Below, one piece after another: positions 9,755 through 17,893 of a stretch of 64,000 bases of DNA. The notes under the pieces are model-generated. The model did no database searches and was not told where the DNA came from. It saw only the letters and a program-made list of their open reading frames with translations. The position numbers were made by a program, and so were the translations under genes. How positions within the stretch are numbered: the stretch's first letter is position 1; each line of letters opens with the position of its first letter. Origin of the DNA: an uncultured Bacteroidales bacterium (lineage in GTDB: Bacteria > Bacteroidota > Bacteroidia > Bacteroidales > WCHB1-69). The DNA lies in assembly GCA_900316305.1 (NCBI GenBank), contig ONCM01000005.1, positions 1 through 64,000 on the forward strand, given 5' to 3'.

Positions 9755-10204
9755 ATGTACAGAATTCTCTTTATCTGTCACGGGAATATTTGTCGGAGTC
9801 CGATGGCCGAGTTCGTGCTGAAACAAAAAGTGTCGGAGTTGGGGCGTTCCGACGAGTTTGAAATCGCCTCCGCCGCAACGAGCCGCGAGGAGATTGGAAA
9901 CCCTGTCTATCCGCCTGCCCGGAGAATGCTGCAGACACACGGTATCTCGTGCGCTGGCAAGACCGCCCGCCAGATGACCCGCGCTGACTACGCCTATTAC
10001 GACTACATCATCGCAATGGACCGCAACAACCTGCGCAACCTGGAACGCCTGATCGGTCCGGATGTGGATCACAAAATCTCCCTGCTGATGGACTACACCA
10101 ACACCCCCCGCGACGTCGCCGACCCGTGGTACACCGGTGATTTCCAGGCCACGTGGGACGATGTGCAAGAGGGTTGTGACGGACTACTGCAAGAAATACT
10201 GTAG
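9755..10204 (+). CDS. low molecular weight protein-tyrosine phosphatase
   Basis: 149 residues, the normal size for the LMW-PTP family. The phosphate-binding loop C-x5-R is at C8-R14 (CHGNICRS), with the nucleophile C8 close to the N-terminus. The general-acid motif DPWYTGDF lies near residue 122. It removes phosphate from tyrosine or related phospho-substrates; in Bacteroidota such enzymes are often tied to polysaccharide export, but no partner kinase lies nearby here. The gene is bracketed by identical 28-bp repeats, and its stop codon lies inside a palindrome repeat (10201-10228). Confidence 0.93.
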   Translation: MYRILFICHGNICRSPMAEFVLKQKVSELGRSDEFEIASAATSREEIGNPVYPPARRMLQTHGISCAGKTARQMTRADYAYYDYIIAMDRNNLRNLERLIGPDVDHKISLLMDYTNTPRDVADPWYTGDFQATWDDVQEGCDGLLQEIL

Positions 10205-10228
10205 AGACGCGCCATGGCACGTCTCTAC
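10201..10228. repeat. GTAGAGACG palindrome
   Basis: A 28-bp near-perfect palindrome (arms GTAGAGACG and CGTCTCTAC around CGCCATGGCA). It overlaps the stop codon of the phosphatase gene. Related copies are at 6549-6576 and 35328-35355. Its position after a gene suggests a role in ending or protecting the transcript. Confidence 0.85.
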
Positions 10229-10232
10229 CTCA

Positions 10233-10260
10233 ATAACCTATAACCAATAACCTATAACCT
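10233..10260 (+). repeat. heptamer-type CCTATAA repeat, copy 2
   Basis: 28 bases identical to 9725-9752, in the same direction. It ends directly against the stop codon of the convergent prolyl oligopeptidase gene. Confidence 0.85.
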
Positions 10261-12390
10261 CTAGTATTTCGGAGTCACCCCCATATTGTAGAACATGAAC
10301 GAGAAGATATCGACGACCTCGTCGATGGTCTTGTCGAGGGGTTTGCCGCCGCCATGACCCGCGTTGCTCTCAATGCGGATGAGATGCGGCTTGTCACCGA
10401 TGTCGCTGTTCTGCAAGGCCGCTGCATACTTGAAAGAGTGCGCGGGAACGACTCGGTCGTCGTGGTCGGCAGTGGTCACTAAAATGGCCGGATACTCCTT
10501 GCCGTTCTGGATAGAGTGCAACGGGGAATATTTGTAGAGGTACTCGAACATCTCCTTGCTGTCCTCGCTGGTGCCGTAATCGACTGCCCAGTAACGACCG
10601 ATGGTGAACTTGTGGTAGCGCAGCATGTCCATGACACCCACCTGCGGGATAGCCACTGCGAAGAGGTCGGGACGTTGGTTCACGACCGCACCGACTAGCA
10701 GACCGCCGTTGGAGCCACCCTGCAAGGCTAACTTCTCCTTACATGTATATTTCTGGCTGATAAGGTATTCCGCTGCCGCGATACAGTCATCGAAGACGTT
10801 CTGCTTCTTCATCTTCGTGCCAGCCTCATGCCACTCCTTGCCATATTCGCCGCCGCCGCGCAAATTCACGATGGCCAACACACCACCCTGCTCTAACCAT
10901 GCGACGCGCGTCGCGCTGAAGCTCGGGGTGAGCGAAATATTGAAACCGCCGTAACCATAAAGCAGCGTCGGGTTGTTGCCGTCCATCTTGATGCCCTTCT
11001 TGTGGGTGATGAACATCGGAACCTTCGTGCCGTCCTTCGAGGTAAAGAACTTCTGCTCGGTCACGTACTCATCGGAGTTGAACTTGATTTCGGATTTTTT
11101 ATACAGGGTTGATTTGTTGTTCTTCACATCGTAGCGGTAAATTGCCGCCGGGGTGATGTAGGAAGTCACAGTGTAGAAGGTTTCCGTGTCTTCCGCTTCA
11201 CCACTGAAACCGCTGATGGTGCCGAGGATGTCGTTATCGAGGTTGCAGAGGAATTTGCCGTTTTCGTCGAAAATCTTCACCACGGAGTGGGCATCCTTGG
11301 TGTAGTTGGCGATGAGTCGCCCGCCGATATGGCTCACGCCTGTCAGCACTTCACCCTTGGTGGCGGGGATAACATCCGTCCAGCCCATCGTCGTGAGGCT
11401 GCCAATCGGGATGCTGATGACCTGATACTCCGGCGCATTGTGGTTGGTCATCACGAGGAAATGGCCATCGATTTCGTCAATCACCGCGTAATCGTCCGTA
11501 AAATCTGTTACCGCTTTGATAAACTGCGCTTTCGGGTCATCCAAATCTTTGTAATACAAGCAATTGCCAGAAGTGGATTCGCTGCCGTAAATCACCAAGT
11601 AGCGTTTGTTGACGACTTCGGCGCTGAAGCCGATGTTCGGGTTGGTGGGGTCTTCGTAAGCTAACTGGTCGGCCTTCTGGTCGGTGCCGACTTTGTGGTA
11701 ATAGAGCTTGCCGTTCTCGTTCACGCCGGAAAGTTCGTTTTTCGGTTTCGGGTAGCGACTGTAGAAAAAGCCGTCGCCTTTCCACGCGATGCCGGAGAAC
11801 TTCACCCACATAAGGTGATCGTCCAGCACCTTGCCCGTCTCGATGTCCTTGACGTAGATTTCCTGCCAGTCACTACCGTTGCGCGAGATGGCGTAGCCGA
11901 GATACTTGCCGTCGTCGGAAATGCCGAGCGTGGAAAGCGCCACGGTACCGTCGCCGGAAAGTTTGTTGGGGTCGAGCAGCTCCACGGCCTTGCCATCAAG
12001 AGAGTTTTTGTAGTAGAGCACGCTCTGGTTCTGCAGACCGTCGTTGCGGTAGAAGAAATAGCGGTCGCCTTTCTTCCACGGCGCACCCTCCTTCGGGTAG
12101 TTGAGAAGCTCCTTCAGGTGCTGTTTCATCTTCTCGCGGTAGGGGATCTGCGCCAAGAACTTGTTGGTCACTTCGTTCTGGGCTTTCACCCAGTTGGCTG
12201 TTTCCTCGGAATAGTCGTCCTCCAGCCAACGGTAAGGATCAGGCACGGCCACCCCGAAATAGTGATCGACGGTGTCGCACTTCTTGGTTTCGGGATAGGT
12301 CACAGGTTCGATTTTCGGTTGTTTCTTGTTGCACGCAGCCAGTACGATAACGGCGCTGAGTGCCAAAACACAGATGCTGTTTCTTTTCAT
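10261..12390 (-). CDS. prolyl oligopeptidase (S9A), lipoprotein
   Basis: Serine peptidase that cuts after proline in short peptides. 709 residues from the ATG at 12390, chosen because it gives a lipoprotein signal MKRNSICVLALSAVIVLAAC; an upstream in-frame ATG at 12420 adds ten residues before it. An N-terminal beta-propeller (about 70-430) starts with the family motif DPYRWLEDDYSEET. The C-terminal alpha/beta hydrolase holds the triad: Ser in GGSNGGLL (about 560), Asp in DHDDRVVP (about 641) and His in GHGGGKP (about 677). The lipobox suggests periplasmic or surface anchoring. A TATCTTTG box at 12469-12462 serves as promoter. Confidence 0.94.
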   Translation of the reverse strand: MKRNSICVLALSAVIVLAACNKKQPKIEPVTYPETKKCDTVDHYFGVAVPDPYRWLEDDYSEETANWVKAQNEVTNKFLAQIPYREKMKQHLKELLNYPKEGAPWKKGDRYFFYRNDGLQNQSVLYYKNSLDGKAVELLDPNKLSGDGTVALSTLGISDDGKYLGYAISRNGSDWQEIYVKDIETGKVLDDHLMWVKFSGIAWKGDGFFYSRYPKPKNELSGVNENGKLYYHKVGTDQKADQLAYEDPTNPNIGFSAEVVNKRYLVIYGSESTSGNCLYYKDLDDPKAQFIKAVTDFTDDYAVIDEIDGHFLVMTNHNAPEYQVISIPIGSLTTMGWTDVIPATKGEVLTGVSHIGGRLIANYTKDAHSVVKIFDENGKFLCNLDNDILGTISGFSGEAEDTETFYTVTSYITPAAIYRYDVKNNKSTLYKKSEIKFNSDEYVTEQKFFTSKDGTKVPMFITHKKGIKMDGNNPTLLYGYGGFNISLTPSFSATRVAWLEQGGVLAIVNLRGGGEYGKEWHEAGTKMKKQNVFDDCIAAAEYLISQKYTCKEKLALQGGSNGGLLVGAVVNQRPDLFAVAIPQVGVMDMLRYHKFTIGRYWAVDYGTSEDSKEMFEYLYKYSPLHSIQNGKEYPAILVTTADHDDRVVPAHSFKYAAALQNSDIGDKPHLIRIESNAGHGGGKPLDKTIDEVVDIFSFMFYNMGVTPKY

Positions 12391-12461
12391 TGCTTTATTA
12401 TTATAATATTGTATATCCATAACTTGCAGAACTACAAAAGATGAAGTCCATTTTGCGGCTG

Positions 12462-12469
12462 CAAAGATA
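12462..12469 (-). promoter_or_regulatory. -7 box of the prolyl oligopeptidase gene
   Basis: On the minus strand TATCTTTG, 71 bases before the ATG at 12390. The rest of 12421-12657 is AT-rich and shows no gene. Confidence 0.55.
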
Positions 12470-12657
12470 ATAAAGTTGTCTTTAACTACCGGCTTTTATT
12501 CCAAACAGAAACCGACGAAAAATATGATTCCGTTTCTTTCACGCACTACTTGCCACAAGTAGAATAATATAATTTACTGATTATCTTAATTTTACACTCA
12601 AAAGGAATCTGGTTAAAATATTTTTTCAATAGAGAGTTGTTGAAAACAAAAAAAGTG

Positions 12658-12665
12658 TATTTTTG
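12658..12665 (+). promoter_or_regulatory. -7 box of rpmH
   Basis: TATTTTTG, with a TTG at 12637-12639 (18 bases between), close to the Bacteroidota -33/-7 spacing. It lies 37 bases before the rpmH ATG. Confidence 0.7.
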
Positions 12666-12702
12666 CAGCCCTAAAAATTAAAAATAAAAAACCAATAATA
12701 AT

Positions 12703-12861
12703 ATGAAAAGAACATACCAACCCTCAAACACGCGCCGCAGAAATAAACACGGGTTTAGAGAGAGAATGTCCACCGCCAACGGTCGCAGAGTTTTAGCGGC
12801 TCGCAGAGCAAAAGGCAGAAAGAAACTCACCGTGTCTGATGAAAGTCTGGGCAGAAAATAA
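12703..12861 (+). CDS. rpmH: 50S ribosomal protein L34
   Basis: A 52-residue, highly basic protein starting [18 protein letters not shown], continuing with [21 protein letters not shown] and ending DESLGRK. This is the L34 family over its whole core; the acidic tail after the core is typical of Bacteroidota L34. Structural protein of the large ribosomal subunit. It has its own promoter (12658-12665) and a terminator directly downstream (12887-12917). The usual neighbours rnpA and yidC are not present. Confidence 0.97.
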   Translation: MKRTYQPSNTRRRNKHGFRERMSTANGRRVLAARRAKGRKKLTVSDESLGRK

Positions 12862-12886
12862 TCCGCACAACAATAGGATTATGAAA

Positions 12887-12917
12887 TAAAAAGAAGGCGT
12901 TGGTCTTCTTTTTTTTT
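12887..12917 (+). terminator. rho-independent terminator of rpmH
   Basis: The stem AAAAAGAAG/CTTCTTTTT with an 8-base loop (GCGTTGGT) is followed by a long T run, 25 bases after the rpmH stop. Confidence 0.85.
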
Positions 12918-12918
12918 G

Positions 12919-12926
12919 TATTTTCG
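12919..12926 (+). promoter_or_regulatory. -7 box of the SurA-type gene
   Basis: TATTTTCG, one mismatch to TAnnTTTG, lies directly after the rpmH terminator and 33 bases before the next ATG. Confidence 0.45.
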
Positions 12927-12959
12927 CCATTTTTTTATGAGCGATAAAACAAGAGCAAA

Positions 12960-14312
12960 ATGAGAAAGATCATATTGAGCCTATTGCTGACGGGCGTGGT
13001 GTTTTGCCTACACGCGCAGGGTGGCGGCGGCGTCTCGATTGATGGCATTGTGGCCGTCATCGGGAAGTCCATCATCATGCGCTCTGATCTGGAAAAGCAC
13101 TACAAGGACTATACCGCCCAGTACCGTACGGTGGAGGATCCCGAGGATGTCTATTGCACCATTCTGGAGAATCTGGTTTTCAACAAACTGATGGTCAACC
13201 AGGCGGAACTCGACAGTATTGAAGTCACCGATGAAGAGGTGGACTACCGGCTGAATTCCCGTATCCAGTACTTCTTGCAGCAGACCGGCGGCGACGTGAA
13301 GTTTATCGAGAATTACTTCAACAAGTCCATGGCTGAGATCAAGAAGGATATGCGGGAGATGATGTACGAGCAGGCGCTGATCGAGCAGGTGCAGTCCAAC
13401 ATCACGGGCAGCATCACCGTCACGCCATCGGAGGTGCATCAGTTCGCCGCCAAAATCGGTCCCGACAGCATGCCGATCGTGAGCACCACCTACCAGTTCG
13501 GGGAGATCGTGAAGATCCCGCCTGTGAGCGAGGAGGAGATTGCGGAGGTAACGAACCGGCTGAACACCTACCGTGAGCGCGTGCTGCGCGGCGAGAAGTT
13601 CGGTGCCCTCGCGAGACTCTACTCCGATGACCCCGGCAGTGCCTCCAAAGGCGGTGATCTGGGATTTGTGGAACGCGGTAGCCTTTACCCTGAATTTGAA
13701 GCAGTGGCCTTCAACCTCAAATCGGGCGAAATTTCTCAAGTCGTGAAGACCCAAGCCGGATACCACATCATCCAAATGATCGAGCGCCGCGGCGAATCTA
13801 TCCGCGTGGCGCATATTCTCATTCAACCGAAACCCTCCACCGAAGAACAGGTGAAAGCCATCACCTACCTTGACAGCGTCAGAGCCGTCATCATCGCGGA
13901 AAAGATGCCGTTGGAAGAAGCGGCGATGAAATTCTCCGAAGGCATCACCAAACTCAACGGCGGCATGGTGGTGAACCCTTACAACAGCTCTTTGTCTTTC
14001 GACCGCCAGTCAATGGATGATGCCACTTACACCACCGTCAGCAAACTCATCCCGGGCGAATATTCGGAATGCGTGCCCTTTGTCAACGACGACGGCGTGA
14101 TGGCTTACCGACTGATTTATCTGAAAGAGAAAGTCTCCGAACACAAAGCTAACCTGGTGGAAGACTACGACATGATCAAGAACGCCGCTCTGGAGCAGAA
14201 GAAATACGATGCCATGGAAAAATGGGTCTTGGAAAAAGTAAAAGTGACGAACATCAAAATTGCTGAACAATATAAGTTTTGTCCGTTCGTTAGCAAGTGG
14301 CAAATTCCGTAA
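12960..14312 (+). CDS. SurA-type periplasmic peptidyl-prolyl isomerase
   Basis: A periplasmic folding factor for outer-membrane proteins. 450 residues with a signal peptide (MRKIILSLLLTGVVFCLHAQ, cleavage after Q20). Next is a SurA-like N-terminal region (IDGIVAVIGKSIIMRSDLE) and two parvulin (PpiC) domains: about 178-277 (ARLYSDDPGSASKGGDLGFV, AGYHIIQMIERRGE) and about 284-390 (RVAHILIQPKP, LNGGMVVNPY). The second domain looks more degenerate at the GGD segment. It probably heads an operon with the MoxR ATPase (30-base gap) and the histidine kinase. Confidence 0.9.
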   Translation: MRKIILSLLLTGVVFCLHAQGGGGVSIDGIVAVIGKSIIMRSDLEKHYKDYTAQYRTVEDPEDVYCTILENLVFNKLMVNQAELDSIEVTDEEVDYRLNSRIQYFLQQTGGDVKFIENYFNKSMAEIKKDMREMMYEQALIEQVQSNITGSITVTPSEVHQFAAKIGPDSMPIVSTTYQFGEIVKIPPVSEEEIAEVTNRLNTYRERVLRGEKFGALARLYSDDPGSASKGGDLGFVERGSLYPEFEAVAFNLKSGEISQVVKTQAGYHIIQMIERRGESIRVAHILIQPKPSTEEQVKAITYLDSVRAVIIAEKMPLEEAAMKFSEGITKLNGGMVVNPYNSSLSFDRQSMDDATYTTVSKLIPGEYSECVPFVNDDGVMAYRLIYLKEKVSEHKANLVEDYDMIKNAALEQKKYDAMEKWVLEKVKVTNIKIAEQYKFCPFVSKWQIP

Positions 14313-14342
14313 AACTTGAAACCTTAGATTATAAATATAGAT

Positions 14343-15329
14343 ATGGATTTAAATACGAAAACAGACATTGAAGCGATTGAATCGTTTGTAGAGAAATATA
14401 AAACCCTGCGTCAGGAGATTGCGAAAGTAATTGTGGGACAGGATGATGTGGTGAAGAACGTGCTGATGGCGATGTTCAGCCGCAGCCACGCCTTGCTGAT
14501 TGGTGTGCCCGGTCTGGCCAAAACCTTGATGATCACCACCATCGCCAAAGCGGTGGACATGACATACAACCGTATCCAGTTCACGCCCGACTTGATGCCT
14601 TCTGACATCATGGGTGCGGAGATTCTGGACGACAACCGCAACTTCAAGTTCGTGAAGGGACCTATTTTCGCGAACATCGTGTTGGCCGACGAGATCAACC
14701 GTACGCCCCCGAAAACGCAGTCCGCACTGTTGGAAGCCATGCAGGAGCGTTCCGTCAGTATGAACGGTACCACCTACGACCTGCCGAATCCGTTTTTCGT
14801 GTTGGCCACCCAGAACCCTATCGAGCAGGAGGGTACCTACCCGCTGCCGGAAGCCCAACAGGACCGCTTCATGTTCAACATCATGTTGGACTACCCGAGC
14901 ACCACGGAAGAGGTCGAGATTGTGAAGCGCACCATCCACGGCGACATGGTGGAGCCGCAGCGCGTCCTGACTGTGGAAGAGATCGTCTTCTACCAGAAGC
15001 TGTTGCAAAAGGTGCCCATTCCGGAGAACGTCTATCGCTATGCGGTGAACCTCTCCACCCTGACCCGTCCGGGTACGGAGAAGGCACACGCTTGGGCCAA
15101 CAACTACCTTTCTTGGGGTGCTGGTCCCCGTGCATCGCAGTTCCTGATCATCGGCGCACGCACGCACGCCGTCCTGAACGGCAAGTACTCGCCTGATATT
15201 GAGGATGTACGCGCCGTGGCCTACAACATCCTGCGTCACAGAATCATCAGAAACTACAAAGCGGAAGCCGAAGGCGTGACGATTGAGCAAATCATCGACA
15301 AGCTGTTGCTGGCCGCCGACACCCAATAA
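14343..15329 (+). CDS. MoxR family AAA+ ATPase
   Basis: 328 residues. Walker A is GVPGLAKT at 54-61 and Walker B is LADEINRTPP near 115-124, followed by the MoxR signature KTQSALLEAMQE. The sensor segment is ATQNPIEQEGTYPLPEAQ, and the C-terminal lid ends DKLLLAADTQ. MoxR proteins act as chaperone-like ATPases, often with DUF58 and VWA (Bat) proteins. Those partners are missing here: the next gene, two bases downstream, is a histidine kinase, so its client is not evident from the context. Confidence 0.93.
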   Translation: MDLNTKTDIEAIESFVEKYKTLRQEIAKVIVGQDDVVKNVLMAMFSRSHALLIGVPGLAKTLMITTIAKAVDMTYNRIQFTPDLMPSDIMGAEILDDNRNFKFVKGPIFANIVLADEINRTPPKTQSALLEAMQERSVSMNGTTYDLPNPFFVLATQNPIEQEGTYPLPEAQQDRFMFNIMLDYPSTTEEVEIVKRTIHGDMVEPQRVLTVEEIVFYQKLLQKVPIPENVYRYAVNLSTLTRPGTEKAHAWANNYLSWGAGPRASQFLIIGARTHAVLNGKYSPDIEDVRAVAYNILRHRIIRNYKAEAEGVTIEQIIDKLLLAADTQ

Positions 15330-15331
15330 CG

Positions 15332-16834
15332 ATGAACCGGCTGCGACAACCTTTTTGGAAGTGGCTGTTGTTTGCCTCCGCGATGGTGATTTTCACCGTC
15401 ATCATCATCTATTCCAACAAGCTGATCAAGAAAATCGCCCAAGAGGAGCGGCAACGTATTGAGATCTGGGCCGGTGCCATCACCTATAAAACCCAGCTCA
15501 TCAACGAAACGGAACGGCTTTTCGACTCCATCCGAATCGAAGAGGGGAACCAAGCCTCCATCTTTGCCAAAGCAGTGAAGAAAGTGGCGGAAGCTTCTCT
15601 ATATGAGGATATTACCTTCTATCAAGACATCATCTCCGCCAACAAGACGGTGCCCACCATCATTGCCGGACGCAACGGCAACATCGATGCCGCCATCAAC
15701 GTGCCCGATAGTATTGCCAACAAACGCAACGTCAAGGAGTTAGGCGATGCCATTTATGATTTTGACAGCTTGAAACTGTCCTATTACCAGCGCGACTACG
15801 TGATGGTCTATTACAAAAACTCGCACATTTACGGCGATTTCCGGGAGATGATCGACAACCTACTGGAGTCTTTCTTCGAGGAGACGGTCATCAACTCCGC
15901 TTCCGTGCCAGTCATCATCACCGACAGCACCCAAATCAACATCATCGCGGCAGGCAATATCGACTCCACCGTCCTTTCAGCCCCCTTCAAGGTTAATGCC
16001 AGACTGGAGAAGATGCGCGAGGAGAACGACCCCATCGTGCTGGACTGGCTGGATCATGGGAAATGTTATGTCTTCTACGAAGAGTCCTCGGTGTTGAAAC
16101 AGTTGCGACTCTTTCCTTATATCCAATATGGTATTATTTTCGTCTTCATCCTGGTGGGCTACCTGCTGTTCAGCGTGACCAAACGTTCGGAGGAAAACCG
16201 CGTTTGGGTAGGCATGTCTAAGGAGACCGCTCACCAGCTGGGCACCCCGATTTCTTCCCTGATGGCTTGGACGGAATTACTAAAGGAAATGCCTGTGGAT
16301 CAATCCATTCCTATGGAAATCAGCAAGGATGTGCATCGATTGGAGACCATCGCGCAACGGTTCTCGAAAATCGGTTCCGTACCCGTTTTGGAAGACACCG
16401 ACATCGTCCCTATCATTGAAGATTTCACCAATTATCTGCAAACCCGCATCTCCTCGATGGTGAACATCCATTTCGAGAAACCCGATCATCCCATCGTGCT
16501 GCCCCTGAACAAGCAGCTTTTCGAGTGGGTCATCGAGAATTTGTGCAAGAACTCCGCCGACGCCATGAACGGCAAAGGCGACATCACCATCACCATCACA
16601 GAAGAGAAGAACAAGGTATATGTGGATGTAACGGACACGGGCAAAGGCATTCCGGCGAAGATGCAGCGGCGGATTTTCTCTCCGGGCTACACCTCCAAGA
16701 GCCGCGGCTGGGGTCTCGGCCTAACCTTGGCGAAACGCATCATCCAAAATTACCATCGTGGTAAGCTGTTCGTCAAATCCTCCGTCATCGACCAAGGAAC
16801 CACGATGCGTATCCAACTCAAGAAAAGAGACTAA
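15332..16834 (+). CDS. membrane sensor histidine kinase
   Basis: 500 residues. One transmembrane helix near 10-28 and another near 260-283 bracket an extracytoplasmic sensor region. The phosphoacceptor H-box is ETAHQLGTPISS with H301. The kinase core carries the N-box ENLCKNSADAM, the G1 box DTGKGIP and the F/G2 box FSPGYTSKSRGWGLGL. No HAMP domain and no response regulator gene next door were seen, so this is probably an orphan kinase. Two bases after moxR, so likely co-transcribed and possibly translationally coupled. Confidence 0.92.
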   Translation: MNRLRQPFWKWLLFASAMVIFTVIIIYSNKLIKKIAQEERQRIEIWAGAITYKTQLINETERLFDSIRIEEGNQASIFAKAVKKVAEASLYEDITFYQDIISANKTVPTIIAGRNGNIDAAINVPDSIANKRNVKELGDAIYDFDSLKLSYYQRDYVMVYYKNSHIYGDFREMIDNLLESFFEETVINSASVPVIITDSTQINIIAAGNIDSTVLSAPFKVNARLEKMREENDPIVLDWLDHGKCYVFYEESSVLKQLRLFPYIQYGIIFVFILVGYLLFSVTKRSEENRVWVGMSKETAHQLGTPISSLMAWTELLKEMPVDQSIPMEISKDVHRLETIAQRFSKIGSVPVLEDTDIVPIIEDFTNYLQTRISSMVNIHFEKPDHPIVLPLNKQLFEWVIENLCKNSADAMNGKGDITITITEEKNKVYVDVTDTGKGIPAKMQRRIFSPGYTSKSRGWGLGLTLAKRIIQNYHRGKLFVKSSVIDQGTTMRIQLKKRD

Positions 16835-16843
16835 TACCTTTAC

Positions 16844-17740
16844 TTACTGATATATATACGAGTATAGCAACAAGCTATCCGTCGTAAGTGACATATCATT
16901 GTATTTCAGCAAATGCATTTTGGTTGGATACTTCTTGTAATAGTCGTAGGAATACGTATATGAATGGGTGTATGTTTGAAAATTGGTCTCATCCGTAATA
17001 TACACGCTCGTCACATTGTTACTGCTGCAAAACGGGGAGTGCGGATACTGATCCAACATCAAATGATCCACATACAGGGTAAAGAAATTCTTTTTAGGAT
17101 TGATATTCTGATCATACATGTAGGTATATGTCAACTTTTGAACGCCATCGGGGCGGTTGATGGACATTTTCATGTATTTGATGTTGTCACCTTCCCAGAT
17201 AAAATCAACTTCAGCCGCCGTGTAGTCGTATGTCCCTTTTGAATCGCCATTGGAATAGAGACAAGCGACGGGAGCGGGGTCTTCCATCGGGAACAGACAG
17301 GTCAAGAAATCACAGGCGGGACGGTCAAACGACTTGTCCAAAGTTTTTTGCACGGAAAGATGCGACAGCTTTTTTTTGTCGTACGACAACGCATAGCTCT
17401 CTATCAGCTGATCTCCATAATACGTATTAATGTTGGTCAGCGTCTTCCCGTCATACACGAAATCGCTGTGCATTTTGTCCATCACGATGCTTGACAGGCG
17501 GTTTTTATCGTAATGATAAATCTGGGAATAATCTACATTCCCGTTTTTCTTGTAATAATCAATTCTTTCCAGATGGTCGGTGCTCCACGACCACTGCTCT
17601 TGAAGATAGTGCATGTCGGCCTCGCTATACACCTTGGCCAACCGCCATTTCGGGTTAAACACCCCCAGTTCATCCTTGTCGCATGAGGTAAAAACCGTCA
17701 TCAACAAAACTGTCAAACACAACAAACCTAATTTCTTCAT
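16844..17740 (-). CDS. hypothetical lipoprotein with YD-like beta repeats
   Basis: 298 residues from the ATG at 17740, chosen because it opens a lipoprotein signal (lipobox FTSC, C20). The body has repeated strands such as YHYDKNRLSSIVMD and FVYDGKTLTNINTYYGDQLIESYALSYDKKKL, resembling the YD/RHS-like sheets of Bacteroidota surface lipoproteins (DUF4595-like). I do not recognise a function. A TATTTTTG box at 17808-17801 serves as its promoter. It converges with the histidine kinase gene with a 9-base gap. Confidence 0.7.
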   Translation of the reverse strand: MKKLGLLCLTVLLMTVFTSCDKDELGVFNPKWRLAKVYSEADMHYLQEQWSWSTDHLERIDYYKKNGNVDYSQIYHYDKNRLSSIVMDKMHSDFVYDGKTLTNINTYYGDQLIESYALSYDKKKLSHLSVQKTLDKSFDRPACDFLTCLFPMEDPAPVACLYSNGDSKGTYDYTAAEVDFIWEGDNIKYMKMSINRPDGVQKLTYTYMYDQNINPKKNFFTLYVDHLMLDQYPHSPFCSSNNVTSVYITDETNFQTYTHSYTYSYDYYKKYPTKMHLLKYNDMSLTTDSLLLYSYIYQ

Positions 17741-17800
17741 TATAAACATGTTTATTCTTACCAAACAGAAGTATTCACGATGAATTAAAAAAATCGGGTG

Positions 17801-17848
17801 CAAAAATACATATAATATCATTTCGTATTTTCAAAAAATGTACTTTTG
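17801..17848. promoter_or_regulatory. divergent -7 boxes for the lipoprotein and the C69 dipeptidase
   Basis: Minus-strand TATTTTTG (17808-17801) lies 60 bases before the lipoprotein start. Plus-strand TACTTTTG (17841-17848) lies 45 bases before the dipeptidase ATG. Confidence 0.6.
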
Positions 17849-17893
17849 CAACGCAATTTGCAGGAAAATATTGGTAAACATAAATAAAATCTT

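Noticed and set aside
12421-12657. A small RNA or gene in the gap before rpmH
   Set aside because: Only AT-rich sequence and the two promoter regions are visible; no stable stem with T run and no plausible reading frame.
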